Shown: piece after piece, positions 5,641 through 12,326 of the stretch
Layout: every line of letters begins with the position of its first letter
How positions within the stretch are numbered: position 1 is the first letter of the stretch
Assembly (NCBI GenBank): GCA_024648655.1
Contig: JAGGDZ010000078.1
Span: 1 to 18,298 of the forward strand
Reading direction: 5' to 3'
Source: Chloroflexota bacterium
GTDB taxonomy: Bacteria; Chloroflexota; Dehalococcoidia; Lucifugimonadales; JADFKI01
DNA length: 18,298 bases
Notes under the pieces: generated by a model
What the model saw: the letters and a program-made list of their open reading frames with translations, nothing else
Told to the model about the DNA's origin: nothing
The model's database searches: none
Made by a program: the position numbers and the translations under genes

Positions 5641-7263
5641 ATGCGTCCGATAATGGATGTCGCAGCGGAACTGGGTTTGGACACGCAAACGCTCATACCG
5701 CAAGGACACTACAAGGCGAAGATACCCCTTAGTGCCGAGCGCGTTGACGGCAAGCGCGGCAAGCTCATAGTAGTCACGGGCATCACACCTACACCTGCCG
5801 GCGAGGGCAAAACGACTACAACGGTCGGCATGGCACAAGGCTTCGGTAGGCTGGGCAAGAAGGTTGTAGCCACGTTGCGCGAGCCTTCGCTTGGTCCCAT
5901 CTTCGGCATCAAAGGCGGCGGAACCGGCGGCGGCTTGTCGCTTATAGAGCCGGAGGACGAAGTGAACATCCACTTCACTGGCGACGCGCATGCAGTCGGG
6001 TCGGCGCATAACCTGCTCGCCGCTCTGACGGACAATGTGGCGCAGCGCGGACAGATTCCGGGCTTCGGGCCGACTGGTATCACCTGGCGGCGCGTTACGG
6101 ATGTAGAGGACAGGGCGCTGCGAACCATTGTGTCTGGCATTGGCGGCTCGCCGAACTCGCCCATGCGCGAGTCAGGCTTTGACATAGTTACGGCGTCCGA
6201 GATTATGGCGGTGCTGGCGCTCTCGTCGAGTCTCGAAAATCTTCGAGAACGGCTGAGCCGCATAGTGGTTGGCCTTACGGACTCCGGAGAGCCGGTTACG
6301 GCGGATGATGTGAACGCGGTCGGCTCGATGATGTCGCTGCTGCGCTATGCGATTCAGCCCAACCTTGTGCAGACGACGGAAGGGCAGGCGGTTATCGTGC
6401 ACGCAGGACCGTTCGGAAACATCGCGCATGGTTGCAGCTCGGTGATAGGTGACAGGATCGCGCTCGGATACGCGGATTATGTGCTCACCGAGGCAGGCTT
6501 CGGCGCCGACCTGGGATTCGAAAAGTTCATGCACATCAAGGCGCGCTTCAACGGTCTGGAACCGAGTGGCGCCGTCATAGTGGCAACGGTGCGCGCGCTA
6601 AGGTCACATGGCGGCGCGTTGAGGCGTCAACTCGATGAGCCAAATGAGGACAGGGTTCGCAGGGGCATGGCAAACCTAGAACACCTGATAAGCGTGATAC
6701 GTTCCTTCGGGCTGCCGGTTGTTGTTGCGCTGAACAGGTTCCCTTCGGATACGGAAGGTGAGATTGCCATTGTCAGGCAGGGCTGCAAGGAGGCAGGCGC
6801 CTATGATGCTGTGGACACTCGCGTATTTACCGAGGGCGGCGAAGGCGGCATCGATCTCGCCGAAGCCGTGATTGCGGCTACGAAAGGCGACGACCCGGAA
6901 ATCTCATACCTTTACCCCGAGGACGCCACCATTCAGGACAAGGTTCTGGCGCTGGCGCAGAAAGTATATGGCGCAGACGATGTTTCCTGGGCGAGGACCA
7001 CGCGCAGGCCACTCCGTCGCTACACTGAACTGGGATGGGGCAGCCTACCGGTATGCATGGCGAAGACACATCTGTCCATTTCGCACAACCCGCGCCTGAA
7101 GGGGCGGCCTTCGGGATATACCTTTGAGGTTAATGATGTGCGCGCGTCAGTCGGCGCGGGTTTCATATATCCCATTGCGGGCAGCATCATGACTATGCCG
7201 GGACTGCCGGGCTCGCCGCGCGCGCTGGATGTGGACGCGGAAGGGAATATCCTGGGGTTGTAG
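5641..7263 (+). CDS. fhs: Formate--tetrahydrofolate ligase
   Basis: It makes 10-formyl-THF from formate, THF and ATP in one-carbon metabolism. The 540-residue product covers the whole family. TPTPAGEGKTTTT (residues 49-61) is the ATP-binding P-loop; REPSLGPIFGIKGGGTGGG, FTGDAHAV, TWRRV, NIAHGCSS and EAGFGADLGFEKF follow in the order seen in Moorella FTHFS. The C-terminus is complete (MTMPGLPGSPRALDVDAEGN). The ATG at 5641 has GAGGAG nine bases upstream (5626-5631). A TTG at 5572 would add 23 residues unlike the family N-terminus. The usual short N-terminal extension (IAQAA-type, about 15 residues) is absent. The gene lies between a dehydrogenase and moeA. It may serve formate assimilation, serine/glycine metabolism or a Wood-Ljungdahl-like branch; the window does not decide. 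Confidence 0.95.
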   Translation: MRPIMDVAAELGLDTQTLIPQGHYKAKIPLSAERVDGKRGKLIVVTGITPTPAGEGKTTTTVGMAQGFGRLGKKVVATLREPSLGPIFGIKGGGTGGGLSLIEPEDEVNIHFTGDAHAVGSAHNLLAALTDNVAQRGQIPGFGPTGITWRRVTDVEDRALRTIVSGIGGSPNSPMRESGFDIVTASEIMAVLALSSSLENLRERLSRIVVGLTDSGEPVTADDVNAVGSMMSLLRYAIQPNLVQTTEGQAVIVHAGPFGNIAHGCSSVIGDRIALGYADYVLTEAGFGADLGFEKFMHIKARFNGLEPSGAVIVATVRALRSHGGALRRQLDEPNEDRVRRGMANLEHLISVIRSFGLPVVVALNRFPSDTEGEIAIVRQGCKEAGAYDAVDTRVFTEGGEGGIDLAEAVIAATKGDDPEISYLYPEDATIQDKVLALAQKVYGADDVSWARTTRRPLRRYTELGWGSLPVCMAKTHLSISHNPRLKGRPSGYTFEVNDVRASVGAGFIYPIAGSIMTMPGLPGSPRALDVDAEGNILGL

Positions 7264-7442
7264 AGAAAGTTATCTCAATTTGAATCCAACACCAAGTTGA
7301 TTAAGATAGACTGAATTAGTTGATAGGGCAGTCATGTAAAACGCAGAGGCTGCACAGCAGTACAAAAAGACCACTTTCAGGGTCGTCTGAATGTATGATT
7401 GCGAAGATCGAATAATCCAAGTTTCGGGTACCTGGACGAAAC

Positions 7443-8675
7443 ATGCCTGAGTTCTTTAATGTACTTGCTCCTCAGGCAGCGTTTGAGGCGATAAAGCCGA
7501 TGCTGCCTGTCATCATTGAAACGGAGGTCGTACCTACCGCAAGATCGCTTGGACGTGTTACCGCTGAAGTCATCCTGTCTCCTGAGGACTTGCCTGCTTT
7601 CGCGCGCTCCACAATGGACGGTTATTCTGTACGGTCGCGCGACACTTTCGGAGCGAGCGAAGGACTGCCGTCGTACTTGGACATCGTTGGTGAGGTATCG
7701 ATGGGCAAGGCTGCGGATGTTAAGCTTGGAGTAGGGCAGGCGGCTACTGCCTACACAGGAGGCATGCTGGCGCATGGCGCGGATGCTGTGGTAATGGTCG
7801 AGCGAACTCAGACGCTCGATGAAACGTCAATCGAGGTGCTGAGAGCGGCTGCGCCGGGTGAGAATGTGGTGCAGGTTGGCGAGGATGTACGTAAAGGAGA
7901 GCCAATTCTGTCGAAGGGCAGTGTAATTCGTCCTCAGGACATTGGCGGAATGCTTGCGCTTGGAATCACAAGCGTCTCCGTGAGCCGCAAGCCTGTCGTG
8001 GGAATAATCTCAACCGGCGACGAGCTTGTACCGCCCGACAATAAAATCAGCCCGGGACAGATACGTGACATTAATTCTTATACCATCTCAGCGCTTGTAG
8101 AGCAGTCCGGAGGGGAGCCGCAGTGCATTGCCCTTGTATCGGATGACTTCGAAGCGCAGAGACAGGCGGCGATAGAGGGCTTAGGTGCATGCGACGCCCT
8201 GGTGTTCTCTGCCGGAAGTTCTGTCAGCAGCCGTGACCTCACCGCCGATGTGCTCAACAGCCTTGGAGAGCCGGGCGTCTTAGTGCATGGCATCTCAATC
8301 AAGCCGGGGAAACCGACAGTTGTCGGCGCGGTGGACGGCAAGCCGGTGTTCGGGCTGCCTGGCAATCCAGTATCGGCGATGGTGGTATTCGACTTGTTGG
8401 TTCGCCCTACTATGTATCATCTGAGCGGCTGCGAGGCCGCACCACCACATTCGACTGCACAGGCGACGCTGGCGCGGGACATCCCGTCAGTTGCCGGTCG
8501 CGAAGACTATGTGCCGGTGCGAATGGTAAGCTCTGACGGCTGCGTTAGCGCGGAACCGGTGTTCGGCAAGTCAAACCTGATTTACACTCTCGTCAGGTCA
8601 GATGGCATAGTCAGAGTGCCGTTAGATAAATCTGGGCTTTATGCGGGCGAAGTGGTGAATGTGCGACTATTCTGA
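7443..8675 (+). CDS. moeA: Molybdopterin molybdotransferase MoeA
   Basis: MoeA inserts molybdate into adenylylated molybdopterin, the last step of molybdenum-cofactor synthesis. The 410-residue length is typical. RSTMDGYSV places Asp59 at the same number as the catalytic Asp of E. coli MoeA. TGGMLAHGADAVVMVE and GENVVQVGEDVRKGEPIL cover the linker domains. GIISTGDELV, PGQIRDINSYTI, SIKPGKPTVVG and GLPGNPVSAMVVF form the MogA-like domain. The usual SGGVSVGDYD motif reads SAGSSVSSRD here, a variant that keeps the Asp. The C-terminal beta-barrel (about 335-410) is complete. The ATG at 7443 has only a weak Shine-Dalgarno (GGA). The 179-bp upstream gap has no Moco-riboswitch-like sequence that I can see; TATGAT at 7394-7399 is a possible -10. 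Confidence 0.93.
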   Translation: MPEFFNVLAPQAAFEAIKPMLPVIIETEVVPTARSLGRVTAEVILSPEDLPAFARSTMDGYSVRSRDTFGASEGLPSYLDIVGEVSMGKAADVKLGVGQAATAYTGGMLAHGADAVVMVERTQTLDETSIEVLRAAAPGENVVQVGEDVRKGEPILSKGSVIRPQDIGGMLALGITSVSVSRKPVVGIISTGDELVPPDNKISPGQIRDINSYTISALVEQSGGEPQCIALVSDDFEAQRQAAIEGLGACDALVFSAGSSVSSRDLTADVLNSLGEPGVLVHGISIKPGKPTVVGAVDGKPVFGLPGNPVSAMVVFDLLVRPTMYHLSGCEAAPPHSTAQATLARDIPSVAGREDYVPVRMVSSDGCVSAEPVFGKSNLIYTLVRSDGIVRVPLDKSGLYAGEVVNVRLF

Positions 8676-8753
8676 ATGGCGGGAAGCCCGCTATTCCACA
8701 ATACGCTGTATCACCTGCCAACTGCTTTATCCTGTACACAAGAATGGGCAAAT

Positions 8754-9500
8754 ATGAAATCTGGAGACTTCCTCGCTAATTTGAGCCGCAGCCTCGGGCG
8801 TGAGTCTGCCGAAGAGCTTGTGCCTGACGTCGCCACCCACCTGTCGCTTAACGCCGAGCAGGTGCAGGCGCGCGCTCGGAGCGTTGCGGACGATGTTGCC
8901 GCCCGCGCCGATGAGCTTATGGATTTGATGGAAAATAGCGCCGCTGAAGCAGCCTGGAATGTCTATCGCACGAAATCCCACGGTGATGCCGCGAGTTACA
9001 TTCGCCAGGTCGCGCGGGACGTTGAAGCTCGCACGATGCTGCGTTCAACGCATTCTGCGCTGGAAACGCTCGACATCGAAGCTGCCATGCATGGTACGGG
9101 CATTTTACTGGAAGTCATGGCGCTAAGTGAAAATGAACAAGCTGAGGCGAGAGACACGGCTCGTGCAGACTTCCGCCAGAAGGTAATCTCGGCGGACATT
9201 GGCATTACCGGCGTGGACTACGCTATTGCGGAAACCGGCTCCTGCGTACTGTTGCCTAGAAAGGGTGTGAGTCGTGTAGTGTCGCTGCTGCCGCCGGTTC
9301 ATATAGCCGTGGTAGAAGCGGGCCAGGTGTTGCCGAGTTTGGACGAACTGTTCACCTTATGCAGACAGGACTTCCTCGACGGGGATATTGGCAGCTACAT
9401 GAACCTCATCAGCGGGCCCAGCCGTTCGGCGGATATTGAGTACCAGCTCGTCACAGGCGTACATGGACCGGGCGAGGTCCACATGATTTTGCTAGGGTAG
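8754..9500 (+). CDS. LUD-domain protein, LutC-like
   Basis: This 248-residue protein has a LUD fold. The C-terminal half carries GITGVDYAIAETGSCVLLP, SLLPPVHIAVV and a final GPSRSADIE...GVHGPGEVHM segment, the signature of LutC/YkgG proteins. In lactate-utilisation operons LutC works with the iron-sulfur proteins LutA and LutB to oxidise L-lactate. This copy has no ferredoxin-type Cys clusters and no lutA or lutB neighbour in the window, so it is an orphan and lactate use is not proven. The ATG at 8754 begins MKSGDFLANLSRSLGRE, which fits LutC N-termini. An upstream ATG at 8676, touching the moeA stop, would add 26 residues with no family resemblance; neither start has a strong Shine-Dalgarno. 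It may be cotranscribed with moeA. Confidence 0.85.
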   Translation: MKSGDFLANLSRSLGRESAEELVPDVATHLSLNAEQVQARARSVADDVAARADELMDLMENSAAEAAWNVYRTKSHGDAASYIRQVARDVEARTMLRSTHSALETLDIEAAMHGTGILLEVMALSENEQAEARDTARADFRQKVISADIGITGVDYAIAETGSCVLLPRKGVSRVVSLLPPVHIAVVEAGQVLPSLDELFTLCRQDFLDGDIGSYMNLISGPSRSADIEYQLVTGVHGPGEVHMILLG

Positions 9501-9518
9501 AGTAGGGCGGAAGAGTGT

Positions 9519-10670
9519 CTAACCTCTCCCGAAAACTTGGCTTCCTGCCTTCATGAACCGCAGCGCCTGTTCGGTAGCATTTGAGATGAGTTCTGCCGCG
9601 CGCTCAGAAGCCTCATCCAGCGTCATTGGGCCCGGGGTAATCGCGGCGAGCGCGTCAATGCCGTATTCGTGGACGTCCTGAAAGCCTGCTCCGAGAGAGC
9701 CACTTATGCCGACTACGGGAATGCCAAGCCTCTTGGCGCGCTCCGCGACGCCCACCGGCGCCTTATTATAGATTGTCGAATGGTCCATGCTGCCCTCGCC
9801 AGTGATGACTAGGTTGCAGCCCGGCAGATAATCATCCAGGCGTACCGTATCAAGCACTATGTCAACACCTGCTCGTAGTTTGCCATTGGTAAAGGCAATC
9901 AGTCCGCCGCCCAATCCGCCGGCTGCTCCGGATCCTGGAACATCGTTGATTTCTACGCCGATGTCGTGCTTCACGACTTCGGCGAAGTGCAGTAGCGCCG
10001 CGTCTAACCTTTCAATCATCTCCGATGTCGCGCCCTTCTGCGGGCCGTATATCGCTGAAGCCCCGGTTGGCCCTGTAAGTGGATTATTCACATCACAAGC
10101 CACGAGAAACTCGCAACTACGAACTGTCTCATCCAATCCGGACATGTCGATGTGATTCAATCTGGAAAGCGCCGCGCCGCCAAACTCCAACTCTTGTCCC
10201 GTTTCGTCAAGCAGTCTGACACCCAACGCCTGAGCCATGCCTGCGCCCGCGTCGTTCGTCGCGCTGCCGCCAATGCCGATTATGAAGCGGCGGTATCCAG
10301 CGTTCATGGCATGAATAATTGCCTCACCAAGCCCGAAAGTAGTCGTAATCAAAGGATTGCGTTTCTCGTCAGGAACGAGAGCAAGCCCGGACGTACGCGC
10401 CATCTCGATAACCGCAGTGGCGCCGTCACCCATCGCTCCCCATTCGGCCGAACGACGCTCACCCAACGGCCCTGTAACTTCGATGTTGTGGATCTCGCCT
10501 CCGGACCCTTCAACGAGCGTCTCAAGTGTGCCGTCTCCTCCGTCCGCCACTGCTACTGCGGAGACTTCGGCGTCAGGAAGTACACGCAGTGCTCCTTCCC
10601 GCATTGCGGCTGCCGTATCGACTGCGGAGATGCTGCCTTTGAAAGCTTGTGGCGCTATCAGGATTTTCAT
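9519..10670 (-). CDS. Glycerate 2-kinase (GarK/GlxK family)
   Basis: It phosphorylates D-glycerate with ATP, probably to 2-phosphoglycerate, linking glyoxylate, serine or sugar-acid breakdown to glycolysis. The 383-residue length is typical of type I glycerate kinases. Family landmarks are the N-terminal KILIAPQAFKGSISA, VAVADGGDGTLE, IGIGGSATNDAGAGMAQALG, ACDVNNPLTGPTGAS, GSGAAGGLGGGL and ITGEGSMDHST. The product position (2- versus 3-phosphate) is assigned by family only. The ATG at 10670 has no Shine-Dalgarno; an extended -10 ends 8 bp upstream, so the mRNA is probably leaderless. The gene converges on the LUD gene with 18 bp between stop codons and no T-rich terminator between them. Confidence 0.93.
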   Translation of the reverse strand: MKILIAPQAFKGSISAVDTAAAMREGALRVLPDAEVSAVAVADGGDGTLETLVEGSGGEIHNIEVTGPLGERRSAEWGAMGDGATAVIEMARTSGLALVPDEKRNPLITTTFGLGEAIIHAMNAGYRRFIIGIGGSATNDAGAGMAQALGVRLLDETGQELEFGGAALSRLNHIDMSGLDETVRSCEFLVACDVNNPLTGPTGASAIYGPQKGATSEMIERLDAALLHFAEVVKHDIGVEINDVPGSGAAGGLGGGLIAFTNGKLRAGVDIVLDTVRLDDYLPGCNLVITGEGSMDHSTIYNKAPVGVAERAKRLGIPVVGISGSLGAGFQDVHEYGIDALAAITPGPMTLDEASERAAELISNATEQALRFMKAGSQVFGRG

Positions 10671-10678
10671 AATAGCGA

Positions 10679-10687
10679 ATTATAACA
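10679..10687 (-). promoter_or_regulatory. Extended -10 promoter for glycerate kinase, leaderless
   Basis: The minus-strand sequence is TGTTATAAT, a perfect extended -10 with consensus hexamer TATAAT (10684 down to 10679). The ATG at 10670 follows after 8 bp, so the predicted leader is 0-2 nt. No -35 is visible and there is no Shine-Dalgarno. Confidence 0.6.
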
Positions 10688-11032
10688 TCCGCTTAGCGCT
10701 GGCGCATTTTGCGTCGCGGCTTCCACACCAAGGGCAGTCATCGCGAAGGTAGGGTAGGGCAGTTTAGGATTGACGATTCAAGCGCCTGCCAATGCACTAT
10801 AAGGAACCAATGCCGCAGATTATGCTCTTGCGTTTTCTACGCTGACCGTTGAACTCGGATACTTTCGAGCAGGCACTGTAGGACCAAGATAGATAGCCGA
10901 ATGAATGGCCAAAGCTCTCACGCCATTGTGACAGACCTGAGATGCAGGGAAGATCACGACGGTGGTCATTCTTGATTGATGGGTACAATTGGCGTTTGCG
11001 AGTGAACGTAAGATATTTGCTTGTGTGCATCA

Positions 11033-11046
11033 CTGCAAATTTGCAG
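11033..11046. repeat. Perfect 14-bp palindrome CTGCAAATTTGCAG
   Basis: The sequence equals its own reverse complement over all 14 bases. It lies in the gene-free stretch, about 130 bp upstream of the VapB start. It could be a dimeric-regulator site; position alone suggests this. Confidence 0.4.
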
Positions 11047-11068
11047 AAAGCGAAGGCGCGACATGCCC

Positions 11069-11096
11069 CTGACAGTTACATATAATAATATGTCAG
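11069..11096. repeat. Inverted repeat CTGACA-N16-TGTCAG with nested palindrome
   Basis: CTGACA (11069-11074) and TGTCAG (11091-11096) are exact inverted arms 16 bp apart. Overlapping them, ACATAT (11078-11083) and ATATGT (11088-11093) form a second inverted repeat with a 4-bp centre. It is AT-rich and upstream of vapBC, so an operator is plausible but unproven. Confidence 0.35.
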
Positions 11097-11103
11097 CCTG
11101 TTG

Positions 11104-11140
11104 AAAAATGGCTAGAAATTGGCAGAATTAGCCGATTTTT
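11104..11140. terminator. Candidate bidirectional terminator hairpin
   Basis: GGCTA (11110-11114) pairs with TAGCC (11129-11133) around a 14-base loop. The plus strand continues GATTTTT and the minus strand continues ATTTTT, so a U-run follows the stem in both directions. The stem is short and the loop large, which keeps confidence low. It would insulate vapBC from upstream transcription. Confidence 0.35.
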
Positions 11141-11144
11141 GTGC

Positions 11145-11171
11145 TTGACTATATGGTTATATTGCAATAAT
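11145..11171 (+). promoter_or_regulatory. Promoter of vapBC with overlapping palindrome
   Basis: TTGACT (11145-11150) is followed 15 bp later by AATAAT (11166-11171), which is preceded by TG-C (an extended -10). The ATG at 11180 begins 8 bp after the hexamer, so the mRNA is probably leaderless. A perfect 10-bp palindrome TATTGCAATA (11160-11169) overlaps the -10, as expected for autorepression by the antitoxin. The 15-bp spacer is shorter than ideal. Confidence 0.5.
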
Positions 11172-11179
11172 GTTCTCAT

Positions 11180-11674
11180 ATGCCTAGAACGAAGGAACAT
11201 TCGGAGCCTACTCGACAGATATACGCCTCCATCCGCGAGGATGTCTATCTCGCCGCGAAAGCGCGCGCCACTGAACTGCGCTTACCCATGCGGCGCTTTA
11301 TCGAAGAGGCGCTGGCGAATGCCATTAGTGCGGACAATCCGGCGTTGACCGAGTTGACAGGTTCCCAGTCTTCACCGGATCAACGACCGCCTTCTATCTG
11401 GGACGATCAGTATTTGGAAGCCCAGGCGCGGCAGCCGCTGGGATCACCGTTAAACCTGTCTGAGCACGAAGCGCGTCGTGTGGCACTGGGCGCATTCGAG
11501 TACGCTGCTGAGTTCGAAGATGAGCCGGTCCCATCAGTGCCGAACCGCATTCAGAGCCATGCGATGGGATACGTAGGCGACCCTGTTGAACTGTCGGACG
11601 AGGACGCGGCACAAATTGCCCGCGAGGTTCTTCTGTTTGGGTCGCGAGGCGGCAGGGAGGCTAGAGATGGCTGA
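11180..11674 (+). CDS. VapB-type ribbon-helix-helix antitoxin, long form
   Basis: This 164-residue protein is placed 5' of a PIN-domain toxin gene and overlaps it by 8 bp. Residues 12-49 fit a ribbon-helix-helix DNA-binding domain: a short strand (RQIYASI) followed by two helices (DVYLAAKARATELR and MRRFIEEALANAI). The roughly 110-residue acidic C-terminal region is long for this family, where 70-90 residues in total is common. It contains two similar segments, GSPLNLSEHEARRVAL (88-103) and GDPVELSDEDAAQIAR (133-148), perhaps duplicated toxin-binding elements. As is known for VapB, it should neutralise the toxin and repress its own promoter. The ATG at 11180 has no Shine-Dalgarno and sits just downstream of the -10. 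Confidence 0.75.
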   Translation: MPRTKEHSEPTRQIYASIREDVYLAAKARATELRLPMRRFIEEALANAISADNPALTELTGSQSSPDQRPPSIWDDQYLEAQARQPLGSPLNLSEHEARRVALGAFEYAAEFEDEPVPSVPNRIQSHAMGYVGDPVELSDEDAAQIAREVLLFGSRGGREARDG

Positions 11675-12056
11675 TGTGCTACTGGACATTACTGTCTTCA
11701 ATGACTTGAAGGCAGGAGATCCGGATGCTCGCAAGGTCGTGGAACGGATCTTGGACGGCGAGATTAAGGCTGCCGCATCTCCCTTGACGGTGTGCGAGCT
11801 TTGGCGCACCAGCGGAATTGACAGACGCACCGAAATTGGGTTTCTTAGCGTACTGCGTTTTGTCGAAGAGGTAGCGCCCGCCCTTGAAGACGCGAGAACC
11901 GCTGGCCTGTGGCTTGCCGATTCGAACCTGGATGGTCGGCGCGATGCCTCCTGCGTAGCTATTCTGGCAGCGACTGCCAAGCGGCTCGGCATCCCGATAT
12001 GCACTCGCGATGCCGACGCATTCGCAACTTTCGATGTTGAAGTCACATCATACTGA
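11667..12056 (+). CDS. PIN-domain toxin ribonuclease (VapC-like)
   Basis: This 129-residue PIN-domain protein is the toxin half of the pair. VapC toxins are Mg-dependent ribonucleases that cut tRNA or rRNA; the target here is unknown. The four acidic active-site positions are visible: Asp7 (LLDITVF), Glu44 (TVCELW), Asp93 (RRDASCVAILAATA) and Asp115 (CTRDADAF). The ATG at 11667 has a strong AGGGAGG six bases upstream and overlaps the antitoxin stop by 8 bp, so translation should be coupled. A longer frame from 11586 is unlikely because it runs through the antitoxin gene and its extra residues do not resemble a PIN domain. The 270 bp downstream contain no gene that I can see. Confidence 0.88.
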   Translation: MADVLLDITVFNDLKAGDPDARKVVERILDGEIKAAASPLTVCELWRTSGIDRRTEIGFLSVLRFVEEVAPALEDARTAGLWLADSNLDGRRDASCVAILAATAKRLGIPICTRDADAFATFDVEVTSY

Positions 12057-12326
12057 CACGACTTCGCATTCATCAAACCAAAGCAAGAAATCTCCTTTAT
12101 CCTCTTTGACCTCCTACTTGGATGCGGTTCCATTCAGTTTCATGCTGTGCATATTGTGGGTCCTGCTGAATACCGAACCAAATCGCAAAACACCGGCTGA
12201 GCGCCCTTGTGCCCCCTTCCGCCCCACGTTACCATTGACCTTAAGGGATTAACAACATCCTGGCGAGCATTGTCCCACTTGAGAGACTCGGATTACGAAG
12301 AGTTAGCCCGATCGGAGAAGCCACCG

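Larger units (their letters stand above)
10688..11103. other. Gene-free stretch with palindromes
   Basis: About 500 bp separate the starts of the glycerate kinase and VapB genes. I see no tRNA, no recognisable protein and no riboswitch. The longest frame is 78 codons on the minus strand (10797-11033), starting at GTG. Its product is rich in Ser, Arg and Trp, resembles nothing I know, and has no Shine-Dalgarno; I do not call it a gene. The stretch holds a 14-bp perfect palindrome (11033-11046) and a CTGACA-N16-TGTCAG inverted repeat (11069-11096). Confidence 0.4.

Noticed and set aside
7264..7442. Possible molybdenum-cofactor riboswitch before moeA
   Set aside because: I could not find the conserved stems or GAAAGG-type core; the region looks like plain spacer with a weak -10.
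9501..9530. Terminator between the convergent LUD and glycerate kinase genes
   Set aside because: An imperfect GG-AGAG / CTCT-CC stem exists, but it has a bulge, no T-run, and overlaps a stop codon.
10797..11033. 78-codon minus-strand frame in the gene-free stretch
   Set aside because: It starts at GTG with no Shine-Dalgarno, has odd composition and no family resemblance. Kept only as a note in the intergenic entry.
11091..11113. Sequence CAGCCTGTTGAAAAATGGC resembling insertion-sequence ends
   Set aside because: Only one copy is seen, with no matching inverted end and no transposase remnant nearby.
12235..12264. Promoter for the NfeD operon starting at TTGACC
   Set aside because: No -10-like hexamer lies at 15-19 bp; the promoter remains unidentified.
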